DNA from: DAXETY01 sp051155755
GTDB lineage: Bacteria; Desulfobacterota; Desulfobacteria; Desulfobacterales; SG8-13
Assembly: GCA_051155755.1 (NCBI GenBank)
Contig: DAXETY010000042.1
Span: forward strand, 1 to 64,000
DNA length: 64,000 nt
Reading direction: 5' to 3'
This document shows positions 52,227 to 60,598 of the stretch, piece by piece. Made by a program: the position numbers and the translations under genes. The notes below the pieces were generated by a model. The model saw only the letters and a list, made by a program, of their open reading frames with translations, did no database searches and had not been told where the DNA came from. The first letter of the stretch is position 1; every line of letters starts with the position of its first letter.

Positions 52227-52664
52227 TCAGACCGTTGCCTGGGGTTTCGGCATCTGATAGCCGTCGGCTTCCTCGGTGGACAGCAGCGGGCTTTCCAGGT
52301 CCTGGCCTTTCAGGCTGCCGTACTCGTTGGCGGCGCCTTCGGGGGTGGTCCGGATGGGGAACTTGAAGCGTTTGATGAGTCCATTGCGGAACTTGCAGGT
52401 CCACATCACGTCCTCGGTACCCAGCATGGGCATGATGCTGCTTCCAAGCGGCACAAAGTCGGCATAGCCGCGGACTTCGATGGCCTGGGTGGGGCAGATC
52501 TTGACGCAGGAGAAACATTCCCAGCACTGGTCCGGTTCCTGGTTGTAGGCTTTCATGGCGTCCGGATCGAGCACCATCAGATCGTTGGGGCAAATGTACA
52601 TACATGCCGTCTTGTCGCCGCCCTTGCAGCCGTCACACTTTTCATCGATAACATACGTTGGCAT
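52227..52664 (-). CDS. aprB: Adenylylsulfate reductase beta subunit
   Basis: 145 residues. Two [4Fe-4S] sets: CDGCKGGDKTACMYICP (with the insertion typical of AprB) and CWECFSCVKICP. The tail segment (GLIKRFKFPIRTTPEGAANEYGSLKGQDLESPLLSTE) wraps around AprA in known structures. It carries electrons, probably from QmoABC, to the AprA flavin. First gene of the leftward apr transcript; start has AGGAGG. Confidence 0.97.
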   Translation of the reverse strand: MPTYVIDEKCDGCKGGDKTACMYICPNDLMVLDPDAMKAYNQEPDQCWECFSCVKICPTQAIEVRGYADFVPLGSSIMPMLGTEDVMWTCKFRNGLIKRFKFPIRTTPEGAANEYGSLKGQDLESPLLSTEEADGYQMPKPQATV

Positions 52665-52924
52665 TTAAAATACCTCCTGTTTAAAGTTTGGATGGATTGT
52701 TCGTAATGAAACATCCGCCAATCATCGCAGAGCACTGCTGAAGTCCGTCACACCTCCCTTCTGTTTTCGACCCAAAACGTGCAATTCCGTTTTGGCATAT
52801 CGATTGGGTATCTATAGCGGTCTTCCGACCGTTAATCCCGAGCCTTGGAACCCCCGCAGGCAGGGCCGCGGGAGCGCCTGATACAAATATATTCATTAAA
52901 TTCAATAAGATATGCGGTCCGCAA
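52665..52924 (-). other. Long untranslated leader of aprBA
   Basis: About 260 bases between the predicted start point and aprB. It holds several hairpins (CCAAAACG/CGTTTTGG, GGTC/GACC, a GC-rich CCGCGGCC...GCGGGG region) but no terminator and no convincing ORF. May stabilise the mRNA or carry post-transcriptional control. Confidence 0.45.
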
Positions 52925-52931
52925 AGTAGAA

Positions 52932-52960
52932 TCAATATCACCTGACATATATGTTGTCAA
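52932..52960 (-). promoter_or_regulatory. Promoter of aprBA with overlapping inverted repeat
   Basis: Minus strand: perfect TTGACA, a 17-base spacer, TATTGA. The -35 box is one arm of TGACA-N7-TGTCA (52943-52959), a 17-bp palindrome that could be a regulator site. Confidence 0.65.
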
Positions 52961-53172
52961 GGATTTTTGGAATCGCAATCACCAAAAGAGTTAGGTATTT
53001 AGCTGCAAACAACATGTGGATGCCTTGACTAAAAAACACACCACATATTGTATTGACTTCCGTTTTTGCCTTTTCCTTGCCCCGACAGCTGCAGCCGTGA
53101 TACGAACGTCCCGATGCCGTACCCGCTACCCTTTTCGATCGGCTGCAAAGGGTTCCTTTTATATATTCGGAA

Positions 53173-53925
53173 ATGTTTTCTGACAAGGCTAATTTTCAGA
53201 TGGAAAATCGATTCGACCCCATCGCGGACAACGAAATATTCGTGTTCGACTGCCACCCGCAGGTGACCTGCTTCAACGCCTGCTGCCGGGATTTGAACCA
53301 ATTTCTCACCCCTTATGACATTTTGCGACTCAAGCAGCACCTGGGCCTTTCTTCCGGGTCATTTTTAGAAACATACGCCACCGAACACGTGGGTCCGCAA
53401 ACCGGCCTGCCGGTGGTCACCCTTCGCTGCCAGGCGCCGGGGGCGCGATGCCCGTTTGTCAGCCCCGGGGGGTGTCAAGTGTATCCGGCGCGTCCGACAT
53501 CCTGCCGGCTCTACCCCCTGGCCCGCGCCATCGCGCGGAACCCGGTCAGCCACCGCACCGAGGAACACTTCGCCCTGATCCGCGAATCGCACTGTCAGGG
53601 GTTTTGCTCCGGTACCGCCCGCAGTCCCCGCCAATGGATGAAATCCCAGCAACTTGAAACTTACACCGAATTGAACGATCTTTTCCTGGAGCTCATCGGA
53701 CTCAAAAACCGCATGCCCGCAGGTCCCCTGCCGCTGCGGGATCAGCACCTTTTCCGAACGGCTCTGTACGATCTGGACCGCTTCCGGCTTCAGATCAAAA
53801 AATCCGCCATCGCCGATGACTACGGGCTTTCGGCCGAGGCGGTGCAAGCACTGCAAACGGACGAAGAGGCGCTGTTGCGCTTTGCCCACCGATTCGTGAA
53901 ACGGGAGGTGTTCGGAAAAAATTAG
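53173..53925 (+). CDS. YkgJ-type cysteine-cluster protein (first of three)
   Basis: 250 residues; the start is uncertain, no strong ribosome site is seen (Met at residue 10 is an option). Cysteine pattern: FDCHPQVTCFNACCRDLN near residue 26, then RCPFVSPGGCQVYPARPTSCRLYP near 92, matching the zinc/iron-chelating YkgJ/Fli B-type CxxxxCxxCC family. A further Cys pair occurs at ESHCQGFCSG. Function of the family is poorly known. It is divergent from aprBA and related to the protein encoded at 54933-55715. Confidence 0.75.
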   Translation: MFSDKANFQMENRFDPIADNEIFVFDCHPQVTCFNACCRDLNQFLTPYDILRLKQHLGLSSGSFLETYATEHVGPQTGLPVVTLRCQAPGARCPFVSPGGCQVYPARPTSCRLYPLARAIARNPVSHRTEEHFALIRESHCQGFCSGTARSPRQWMKSQQLETYTELNDLFLELIGLKNRMPAGPLPLRDQHLFRTALYDLDRFRLQIKKSAIADDYGLSAEAVQALQTDEEALLRFAHRFVKREVFGKN

Positions 53926-53934
53926 TTCAATTGG

Positions 53935-53970
53935 TTCAATTGGTTCGATCGGTTCGATCGGGTTGCGGGT
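53935..53970. repeat. Nonamer tandem repeat (TTCAATTGG/TTCGATCGG)
   Basis: Four 9-base units, two of each type, then a GGGTTGCGGGTTG heptamer-like end, between the Cys-cluster gene and the SDR gene. Confidence 0.7.
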
Positions 53971-54016
53971 TGTAGCCGAGGCAAAGCGGGAGTGTCAAGA
54001 TCGTTGAAAGGACATT

Positions 54017-54832
54017 ATGGAACTCGAAGGGAAAGTGGCCCTGGTGCTCGGGGCGATCAAGGGCATCGGAAAGGAGATCGCCCTGGCGCTGGCCGGACGC
54101 GGCGTCTGTGTGGGCCTGAACTACTACGATTGGGAAGCGTCCCTGCCGCAGCTTCAGGACGATATGAACGCCACCGCTGCCGAGCACCTGATCGTCCGCA
54201 CCAATCTGCTGGAAACCGAACGCATTCCGGAGCTTGTCCGCAAGGTGCTGGACCGCTTCGGCCGCCTGGACATCCTGATCAACAACATCGAACGCGGCGG
54301 CTGGCCCATCGTCCACGGTCCCTATGTCGAATCCCAGTGGGATCTGGAACTCCACACCACGCTGCGGGCCAAGCGCTGGGTTTTCGAAGCCTGCCTGCCG
54401 CACTTGAAAGCCTCCGGTGACGGGGCCGTGCTGAACTTTTCCTCCATTGCCGGACTTACGGGTCGCTGCGGACCGGCCAGCTACGTGTTCAACGAGGGAT
54501 ATTCCGCCGCCAATCGCGGCATTTCCCTGCTGACCGAAACCTGGGCCCGGTTGGGAGCACCGGAAGTGCGGGTCAACGAAATCATGCTGGGCCTGGTGGA
54601 CACCCGCCACGGTGCGGACACCCGCGGCTGGGCTCTGCTGTCCGAAGCGCAGAAAACCGCGCTTTACGAACACACCCTTCTTGGCAGGACCGGAACGGTG
54701 GCGGAGGTCGTCAAAGCCGTCCTGTTTCTCCTGCAGGATGCCACCTTTATGACCGGCAGCGTGCTGCGAATGGACGGCGGATATGTGCTGGGCGGCGAGA
54801 GGGTGGCCGACATGCCCCCCGGAGTAGAGTGA
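54017..54832 (+). CDS. SDR-family protein lacking the catalytic lysine
   Basis: 271 residues. Rossmann start ALVLGAIKGIGKEIALALAGRGV (TGxxxGIG variant) and LDILINNIERGG (NNAG variant). The active-site region reads FSSIAGLTGRCGPASYVFNEGYSAANRG: Ser and Tyr are at the right spacing, but YxxxK is YVFNE, and the only other Tyr gives YSAAN. No Lys can serve. It ends with the usual FMTGSVLRMDGGYVLGG. The nucleotide is probably still bound; it may be a non-catalytic or atypical SDR. Confidence 0.82.
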   Translation: MELEGKVALVLGAIKGIGKEIALALAGRGVCVGLNYYDWEASLPQLQDDMNATAAEHLIVRTNLLETERIPELVRKVLDRFGRLDILINNIERGGWPIVHGPYVESQWDLELHTTLRAKRWVFEACLPHLKASGDGAVLNFSSIAGLTGRCGPASYVFNEGYSAANRGISLLTETWARLGAPEVRVNEIMLGLVDTRHGADTRGWALLSEAQKTALYEHTLLGRTGTVAEVVKAVLFLLQDATFMTGSVLRMDGGYVLGGERVADMPPGVE

Positions 54833-54932
54833 AATTGAAAATGAATCCGTCGCTGGTGGTGCGGAAACGGCGAAACGGCGACGCGGTGAAACGGCGAAAA
54901 AAACAGAGCGCTGTTGGACCGGTTCTGGAGGT

Positions 54933-55715
54933 CTACCGGGGGCGGATCATCTGGCTGGGGATATTGAAGACGAACAACTTGACCCACTCGAAGCCCAGCT
55001 CCAGCAGGGCCGCGTCGTCTTTGCGGATCCGGCGAACGAGGTCGGGGTGAATCCGATAGCGCTTGCGCATACTGCTGTTGAAGACGAAATCGCGGAAGCG
55101 ATCGATATTATAGGTGGACATGAACGCCATCTTGGCCCGGGAGCCTTCCGGTCCTTCCACCCCCCAGGGGTCGCCGGCAAAGAGCCGCTTGACCCGGGAC
55201 CAGCGCACGGTCATGCGGTTGTAAACCACCGCCTCTTGATCCTTCTTCCACGACTCCGGCGTCCATCGGGTTTCCTCGTGGCGGCCTTCACAGAAATCCG
55301 GCGGCCGGAAGAAATGAACCTCCTGTTCCGCGCCCGATTGGGCATCGATGATCAGTCCCTGCTCCACCGGAAACGTTCGGCAGGTATCCGGCCGGTCCGG
55401 ATAGACGCGGCAGCCCTGTTCTGTCAGAAACGGGCACGTGCGTTGCGGGTTGTCGGCCATCCGCAGCAGCACATCCGGAAAGGCGCTGCCGTCCCGCAGC
55501 ACGATATCGGTGTATTGATCGATAAAACGATCGGAAGAAATCTGCAGGCTGTTTTTCAACCGCACGACGTCATAGGGGTACAGAAACAGGTTCAAATTCC
55601 GGCAGCAGCGGTTGAAGCAGGCCATGCCCGGATGACAGCGAAACTGAAACGTGTCACCGGGTTTCAAACGGATGCCGGGCAATTGATCAAGATCGGAAGG
55701 ATCGAGAGATTTCAT
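54933..55715 (-). CDS. YkgJ-type cysteine-cluster protein (second of three)
   Basis: 260 residues. Pattern FRCHPGMACFNRCCRNLNLFLYPYDVVRLKNSL near residue 25 is closely similar to the first member (CHPQVTCFNACCRDLN). CPFLTEQGCRVYPDRPDTCRTFP follows near 92, with a later Cys at PPDFCEGRH. The two are evident paralogues flanking the SDR gene in opposite orientation. Likely a metal-binding protein of unknown role. Confidence 0.78.
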   Translation of the reverse strand: MKSLDPSDLDQLPGIRLKPGDTFQFRCHPGMACFNRCCRNLNLFLYPYDVVRLKNSLQISSDRFIDQYTDIVLRDGSAFPDVLLRMADNPQRTCPFLTEQGCRVYPDRPDTCRTFPVEQGLIIDAQSGAEQEVHFFRPPDFCEGRHEETRWTPESWKKDQEAVVYNRMTVRWSRVKRLFAGDPWGVEGPEGSRAKMAFMSTYNIDRFRDFVFNSSMRKRYRIHPDLVRRIRKDDAALLELGFEWVKLFVFNIPSQMIRPR

Positions 55716-55804
55716 GGGGAAAATGGGCTCGGCGTTCGGCGTTCACGGTTTCCGGCAAGAATATCGGCTTTGCCGCCGGGGGCAGTCGTTTTGCGGTGCG
55801 ACGG

Positions 55805-56419
55805 TCACGTTGGGTCATTGAACGTGGAAAGCGGAACCGGAAACAGGGTAACCATCTCGGCCACCGTCATCCGGATCCGGCCGTCCAGACCCAGGTCGGC
55901 TTTGATCTCCTGCTCCAGCCGGGCAACCCGGCGGTAAAAGGGCGTCCGATCAAACCGCGGTGAGTCCCCTCCGGATTCCGGAGCCGGAAACCGATCACAG
56001 CCCGGTCCGATGAGCCAGCCTCGGTACGGGTGATACAGTTTATGCGGGACGCCGTGCATGCGACAGATCATCGGCCGGTAGTGATATAGCGAACAAATTC
56101 CGCCGGTGTTCAAGGGGCAGAGAATTTTTACCGCACCGCTTTCAACCTCCCGGCAGACCCGTTGTGCCTGTCGCACCATTCGCGCCTGCTGCCGATCGGG
56201 CAGTTGCCGGAATCCTTCCCGCAGTAGAATCAATTCCAGGAAGGTGTGATGGTAAAAATGGCTGCGGCAACAGGTGTCTTCACAGCCCGTGCATTGAAAG
56301 GCGCAGGCCGCAGCCACCTGCTGATAGGCGCGGTCGATGCCTTCAAAGACCGATTCGATCTGCGGCAGCCAGGCATCGACGCCGATCGGGACTTCAAGCC
56401 GGGAGGGTTGCATAGGCAC
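55805..56419 (-). CDS. YkgJ-type cysteine-cluster protein (third of three)
   Basis: 204 residues. The cluster has a different order: CAFQCTGCEDTCCRSHFYHHTFLELILLREGF near 39 and CPLNTGGICSLYHYRPMICRMHGVPH near 100. It is a more distant member than the two upstream. The start overlaps the dgt stop by about 26 bases, so it is probably translated with dgt; a later ATG two codons on is an alternative. Confidence 0.75.
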   Translation of the reverse strand: MPMQPSRLEVPIGVDAWLPQIESVFEGIDRAYQQVAAACAFQCTGCEDTCCRSHFYHHTFLELILLREGFRQLPDRQQARMVRQAQRVCREVESGAVKILCPLNTGGICSLYHYRPMICRMHGVPHKLYHPYRGWLIGPGCDRFPAPESGGDSPRFDRTPFYRRVARLEQEIKADLGLDGRIRMTVAEMVTLFPVPLSTFNDPT

Positions 56420-57491
56420 CTCTTTCCACCCACAGAGGCGATGGAAAAAACACCTGCTCGTATAAATCCATGGCGTGGCTGTCGGTTAAACTGGAGATAA
56501 AATCGCAAACCCGCCGCTCGAGCGGCTGATCGGCATGGTTTGCCCGGCCCATGGCCAACCGGGTCAATTCTTGGTTCAAACGATCTTCCCGCTCCAGAAA
56601 AAAGTGATACAGTTCGACCAGAATTTTTTTGGCTTTCACGAATTCGTTGTGCACCCGCGGGGCGCGATACACATTTTCGTATAAAAACACCCGCAGGGCG
56701 GTCATGGCAGAAAAAACCCGGTCACTCATGCGCAATTCCAGCTGACCGTCGACCACCTTGCTGCCGTAAACCAGGTCCCGGATCATGGTCGTGGCCCGCT
56801 CGGGATGGGTTTTGCCGAGAATCCGGCGGCACTCTTCGGGTACCTGGTGATCATCGATGACACCGCTTCGAACGGCATCATCCAGATCGTGATTCAAATA
56901 GGCCATAATGTCGGCGACGCGAACAACCCGGCCTTCCACGGTGAATGCGAGTTCCCCCTGATCGTCCGGCAGGATTTTTCCGTACCCTTTGGAATGTTTC
57001 AATATCCCGTCGCGCACTTCGAAGGTCAGGTTCAACCCCTCTCCGTCGCGCTCCAGAACGTCAATGACCCGCAAACCCTGCGCCTTGTGAGAAAAATGCT
57101 CCGAATAGACCTCCCGCAAGGCGATTTCTCCGCCGTGACCGAAAGGCGGGTGGCCGAGATCGTGCCCCAGGGCGATGGCCTCGGCCAGGTCTTCATTCAG
57201 CCGCAGCGCCCGGGCAATGGTCCTTGAAATCTGGGCCACTTCCAGCGTGTGGGTCAAACGCGTGCGGTACTGTTCGCCCAGCGGTGCCAGAAAGACCTGG
57301 GTTTTGTGTTTCAATCGACGAAATGCGTTGGAGTAAACGATGCGATCGCGATCCACCTGAAAGACGGTCCGGATCGGACACGGCTTCTCCTCACGGCGGC
57401 GGCCGCGAGAGGCCGAACTGAGGCACCCGTAGGGAGACATGAAACTTTTTTCTCGTTTTTCGAATTCTTCGCGAATCGTCAGGGTCTTCAT
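56394..57491 (-). CDS. dgt: dNTP triphosphohydrolase (dGTPase-like)
   Basis: 365 residues. HD-domain residues: RTRLTHTLEVAQISRTIARAL (His) and ALGHDLGHPPFGHGGE (His-Asp and further His), with the family DRDRIVYSNAFRRLKHKTQVF upstream and VADIMAYLNHDLDDA downstream. It removes triphosphate from deoxynucleotides, shaping the dNTP pool. It belongs to the short, non-E. coli class of deoxyguanosinetriphosphate triphosphohydrolase-like proteins. Confidence 0.94.
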   Translation of the reverse strand: MKTLTIREEFEKREKSFMSPYGCLSSASRGRRREEKPCPIRTVFQVDRDRIVYSNAFRRLKHKTQVFLAPLGEQYRTRLTHTLEVAQISRTIARALRLNEDLAEAIALGHDLGHPPFGHGGEIALREVYSEHFSHKAQGLRVIDVLERDGEGLNLTFEVRDGILKHSKGYGKILPDDQGELAFTVEGRVVRVADIMAYLNHDLDDAVRSGVIDDHQVPEECRRILGKTHPERATTMIRDLVYGSKVVDGQLELRMSDRVFSAMTALRVFLYENVYRAPRVHNEFVKAKKILVELYHFFLEREDRLNQELTRLAMGRANHADQPLERRVCDFISSLTDSHAMDLYEQVFFPSPLWVERGAYATLPA

Positions 57492-57748
57492 TGTCAGCCG
57501 TTTCGGTTGAAAAAACTGCCGTATGCATGGCGTCCGGAAGGTGTCATCCCTTCCCGCGGAAATCGGGCCTCGCGGTAGAAAAGCGTTGGATTCGAAGGAG
57601 TTCAGCGCCGCAGGCGGCCAACGCCGACAGCATGTCGAATCCGGGGCCGGAATCCCATGGACAAAGAGGGTTTTTTTATCCTATTATATAACCTCCTGTA
57701 AAGGTTAAACCTTGGTTGAGCGTTTCAAATTTTCAAAAAGCACATCCC

Positions 57749-58303
57749 ATGAACGGACATCATCTGGTGCTCGGTGAACTGCGCGACCGCATTACGGGAA
57801 ACTCGCTTGCAGATACTCACGACGAGCGCTATCGGCAGAAAATCGCCGCCCTGCTGCTCGACCGCAAAGGCTATCGAAAAAATGACATCCAACCCCGGTA
57901 CCCGCTGATTGCCCGGGCCGGAGATAAAAAAGCCGTCGTACCCGTGGATTTTATCGTCAAGGTGGCGGGCCGCACGGCAATGATCATCAAGTATGCTCCC
58001 GGCTCTCTGGTCACACGGCATCGCAGTGTTCTGGCCGCCTCGCGCCTGATCACCGCCTACCAGGTGCCGGTGGCCGTCATTACCAACGGACAGGATGCCG
58101 ACGTGTTGTGGGCGGATCGCGGCACACCGATGGACCGTGGGCTGGACGGGATTCCCGACCGGAAACGCCTCGAAGCGATTGCGGCCGATTTTGACTTCGC
58201 TTCGATTTCGCCGCAAAGGGCTGAGCGGGAATCCCGGATTTTTTACGTTTACGAAGTCGACGGGGCCTGCCCCTGCGACGATACCATTTGCCGCCTGGAA
58301 TGA
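57749..58303 (+). CDS. Stand-alone HSDR_N-like (type I restriction R-subunit N-domain) protein
   Basis: 184 residues from ATG 57749 (a TTG at 57716 is possible). The region DIQPRYPLIARAGDKKAVVPVDFIVKVAGRTAMIIKY...SLVTRHRSVLAASRLITAYQVPVAVITNGQDADVLWAD resembles the HSDR_N/PDDEXK nuclease core. The expected E-x-K is replaced by IIKY, so nuclease activity is doubtful. A C-terminal Cys cluster (GACPCDDTICRLE) follows. No methylase or specificity subunit is nearby. It overlaps tadA by 4 bases (ATGA). Confidence 0.65.
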   Translation: MNGHHLVLGELRDRITGNSLADTHDERYRQKIAALLLDRKGYRKNDIQPRYPLIARAGDKKAVVPVDFIVKVAGRTAMIIKYAPGSLVTRHRSVLAASRLITAYQVPVAVITNGQDADVLWADRGTPMDRGLDGIPDRKRLEAIAADFDFASISPQRAERESRIFYVYEVDGACPCDDTICRLE

Positions 58304-58806
58304 AAGACCATCATCACTTCATGGCAATGGCGCTCCGGGAAGCCGAAGCCGCTCTTGCGGCCGGGGAATTTCCGGTCGGCTGCATTCTGGTACACGATCA
58401 GCGCATGCTGGTTTCCGGGAGGCGTCACGGCACGGCCGACCCCGGAACGAACGAGGTCGATCACGCTGAAATGATCGCCCTGCGCCGCCTGACCGATAGC
58501 GTTGCCCACCGCGATCTTGCCGGCATCGCCGCCTACATTACGCTGGAGCCATGTTTGATGTGCCTGGGCGCTCTGATTCTAAACCGCGTCGAAACGGTCG
58601 TATATGCTTACGAAGACGTGATGGGCGGGGCAACCCGCTGCGACCTGGCCTCGCTGGGACCGCTCTACCGCCAATCCGAACCGGTTATCATTGCCCACGT
58701 GCACAGAACCCGGAGTTTGCGTCTGTTTCAATCCTATTTCCGACGGCCGGACAATCATTATTGGAACGACAGCCTCCTGGCGCGCTACACCCTGGATCAA
58801 CCGTAA
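58300..58806 (+). CDS. tadA: tRNA-specific adenosine deaminase
   Basis: 168 residues from ATG 58300. Zinc-dependent deaminase motifs DHAEMIALRRL (His-Ala-Glu) and LEPCLMCLGALI (PCxxC), then VVYAYEDVMGGATRC. It converts A34 to inosine in tRNA-Arg(ACG). The N-terminus HHHFMAMALREAEAALAAGEFPVGCILV is typical. Start overlaps the preceding gene, implying coupled translation. Confidence 0.88.
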   Translation: MKDHHHFMAMALREAEAALAAGEFPVGCILVHDQRMLVSGRRHGTADPGTNEVDHAEMIALRRLTDSVAHRDLAGIAAYITLEPCLMCLGALILNRVETVVYAYEDVMGGATRCDLASLGPLYRQSEPVIIAHVHRTRSLRLFQSYFRRPDNHYWNDSLLARYTLDQP

Positions 58807-58912
58807 CCTTCGAAGTCTCTCGCAGAACTTGACAATCGGATGGACCTGATGCAGTATTGTCCCGAATTGTTCCGGCGGCGATTTTTTCTTGAATTTTTCG
58901 CTTGCATTTCTT

Positions 58913-58942
58913 ACCGTTATTCATTAATTCCTCTGCCAGAAA
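58913..58942 (+). promoter_or_regulatory. Possible promoter of the infC-rpmI-rplT operon
   Basis: TTGCAT, a 17-base spacer, TAATTC, about 90 bases before the proposed infC start. A second TTGACA lies further upstream (about 58839) but with poor spacing to its TATTGT. Confidence 0.35.
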
Positions 58943-59003
58943 TATCGCATCCGGCAGCATCCTGCCACCGATCCGGCGGCAGCATCATTAATTCCATGAA
59001 AAC

Positions 59004-59018
59004 GGAGGTGTCGGCATA
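59004..59018 (+). promoter_or_regulatory. Ribosome site and rare start codon of infC
   Basis: GGAGGTG followed after five bases by ATA in the IF-3 frame. No ATG, GTG or TTG in that frame is better placed. Confidence 0.6.
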
Positions 59019-59555
59019 GCAGTTAAGGGAAAACCGGGGAAAATGAGGAAAGGGGACCGTACCAATATAAACAAGGATATCCGGGCCAGAGAAGTCCGAC
59101 TCATTGACCCGGAAGGCAATCAGGTCGGCGTCGTACCGATCCAGAATGCATTGGATGCAGCCGTCGAGCATGGTCTCGATTTGGTGGAGGTTTCTCCGAA
59201 CGCCAAGCCGCCTGTTTGCAAAATCATGGATTATGGCCGCTACAAGTACGAACAGGACAAGAAACGGCAGGAGGCCAAGAAAAAGCAGAGTACCTTCCAG
59301 CTCAAGGAAATCAAAGCCCGACCGAACACGGACGAACACGACCTGCAGGTAAAAATCGGCCGAATCCGTAAGTTCATCGAAAAAAAGGACAAGGTCAAGG
59401 TTACCGTGATGTTCCGCGGGCGGGAAATCACTCTGTCAAAACTCGGGTACGAAGTGCTGGAACGGATCGTAGAAGACACGGCCGATGTTGCTGCCGTGGA
59501 GCAGGAGCCGAAATTCGAAGGCCGCAACCTGATGATGGTTCTTTCTCCGAAGTAA
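59016..59555 (+). CDS. infC: Translation initiation factor IF-3, probable AUA start
   Basis: 179 residues if begun at ATA 59016, five bases after a perfect GGAGGTG. The first ATG in frame (59043) has only GGGGAAA before it and would omit nine residues. IF-3 sequence: INKDIRAREVRLIDPEGNQVGVVPIQNAL, PPVCKIMDYGRYKYEQ, KFIEKKDKVKVTVMFRGREITLS. infC is the classic gene with a rare start codon (AUU in E. coli), which IF-3 itself discriminates against, giving autoregulation. Followed by rpmI and rplT as in most bacteria. Confidence 0.93.
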   Translation: MAVKGKPGKMRKGDRTNINKDIRAREVRLIDPEGNQVGVVPIQNALDAAVEHGLDLVEVSPNAKPPVCKIMDYGRYKYEQDKKRQEAKKKQSTFQLKEIKARPNTDEHDLQVKIGRIRKFIEKKDKVKVTVMFRGREITLSKLGYEVLERIVEDTADVAAVEQEPKFEGRNLMMVLSPK

Positions 59556-59791
59556 GCGCCGCGGAGACCCGCACGGCGAGCGATCCCCGCTTGGTTCAGG
59601 CACTGAAAACGGCAAATCATAAAACCGATCATAGCGAAGGAAGGCTTTCGAAGTTCTGTCGGCAGCCGGAGGCGGCGCCGTGAACGTTGAACCCCTTTAA
59701 CAGGGAGCCATCGAAGCTCGTTTTCAAGGTGGCGCGGCAGGGATCGCATCATTCCGGCGCCATTTATTTTTTGCGATCAAAGGAGACACCC
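59556..59791 (+). other. infC-rpmI intergenic leader
   Basis: 236 bases with no gene. In many bacteria the region ahead of rpmI-rplT carries an L20-binding leader; some pairing is possible here (GGCGCC-type segments near 59683 and 59757) but I cannot assign the motif. Confidence 0.3.
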
Positions 59792-59989
59792 ATGCCGAAA
59801 ATCAAAACCAACCGCGCCGCGGCCAAACGTTTTAAACGGACCGGTACCGGCAAATTTGTGTATTTCAAGTCGCATCACAGTCATATCTTAACCAAGAAAA
59901 CGGCCAAGCGTAAACGACAACTGCGAAGGTCCCAGCTTGCAAAGACAGCGGACCTGCGTGAAATTCGGCTGTTGTTGCCCAATCGATGA
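59792..59989 (+). CDS. rpmI: Ribosomal protein L35
   Basis: 65 residues. [27 protein letters not shown], then [16 protein letters not shown], is diagnostic. Start at 59792 with AAAGGAG. Normal size and composition. Confidence 0.97.
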   Translation: MPKIKTNRAAAKRFKRTGTGKFVYFKSHHSHILTKKTAKRKRQLRRSQLAKTADLREIRLLLPNR

Positions 59990-60037
59990 ACCGTTTACAC
60001 GAAAATGTAGTTCGATTCGAATTCAGGAGTTCTACCC

Positions 60038-60388
60038 ATGCGAGTCAAACGAGGTTTCAAGGCGAGAAAACGCCGTAAAAAAGTGCTGAAACTGGCCAAG
60101 GGGTTCCGCGGCGGCCGCAGCAAGCTCTTTCGCACCGCCGCCGATGCCGTCGACAAGGCCCTGATGTATGCCTATCGCGACCGCAGACAGCGAAAACGCG
60201 ATTTTCGCCGGCTCTGGATCACCCGTATCAATGCGGCCGCCAGAATGAACGACATTTCCTACAGCAAGTTTATCAACGGCCTGAAGCGGGCCGGGGTCGA
60301 ACTCGACCGCAAGGTATTGGCCGAACTGGCAATCTTTGATCCGCCCGGCTTTCGCTGCCTTGCCGATCTGGCTGCAAAACAACTGTAA
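60038..60388 (+). CDS. rplT: Ribosomal protein L20
   Basis: 116 residues. [77 protein letters not shown] are standard L20. Binds 23S rRNA early in assembly and often represses its own operon. Ribosome site AGGAG. Confidence 0.97.
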   Translation: MRVKRGFKARKRRKKVLKLAKGFRGGRSKLFRTAADAVDKALMYAYRDRRQRKRDFRRLWITRINAAARMNDISYSKFINGLKRAGVELDRKVLAELAIFDPPGFRCLADLAAKQL

Positions 60389-60598
60389 CCTGAGTCGAGC
60401 GTTTCAAATTCGGTGCGACGCTTCCAAACGTCGCAGGACGTCAACCTCGAAAGATCGCGGCCGCAACATCGATCGAATCGAAATGAATGAAATTCGGTCC
60501 GATGACGGATGTGCGATCTTTTTACATTTTTCGGCAACCGCCGCGCATGGAACACCGGTCTGATTCGTTTGTCAGGGCGGCTGCCGCAGGGGTCGCCC

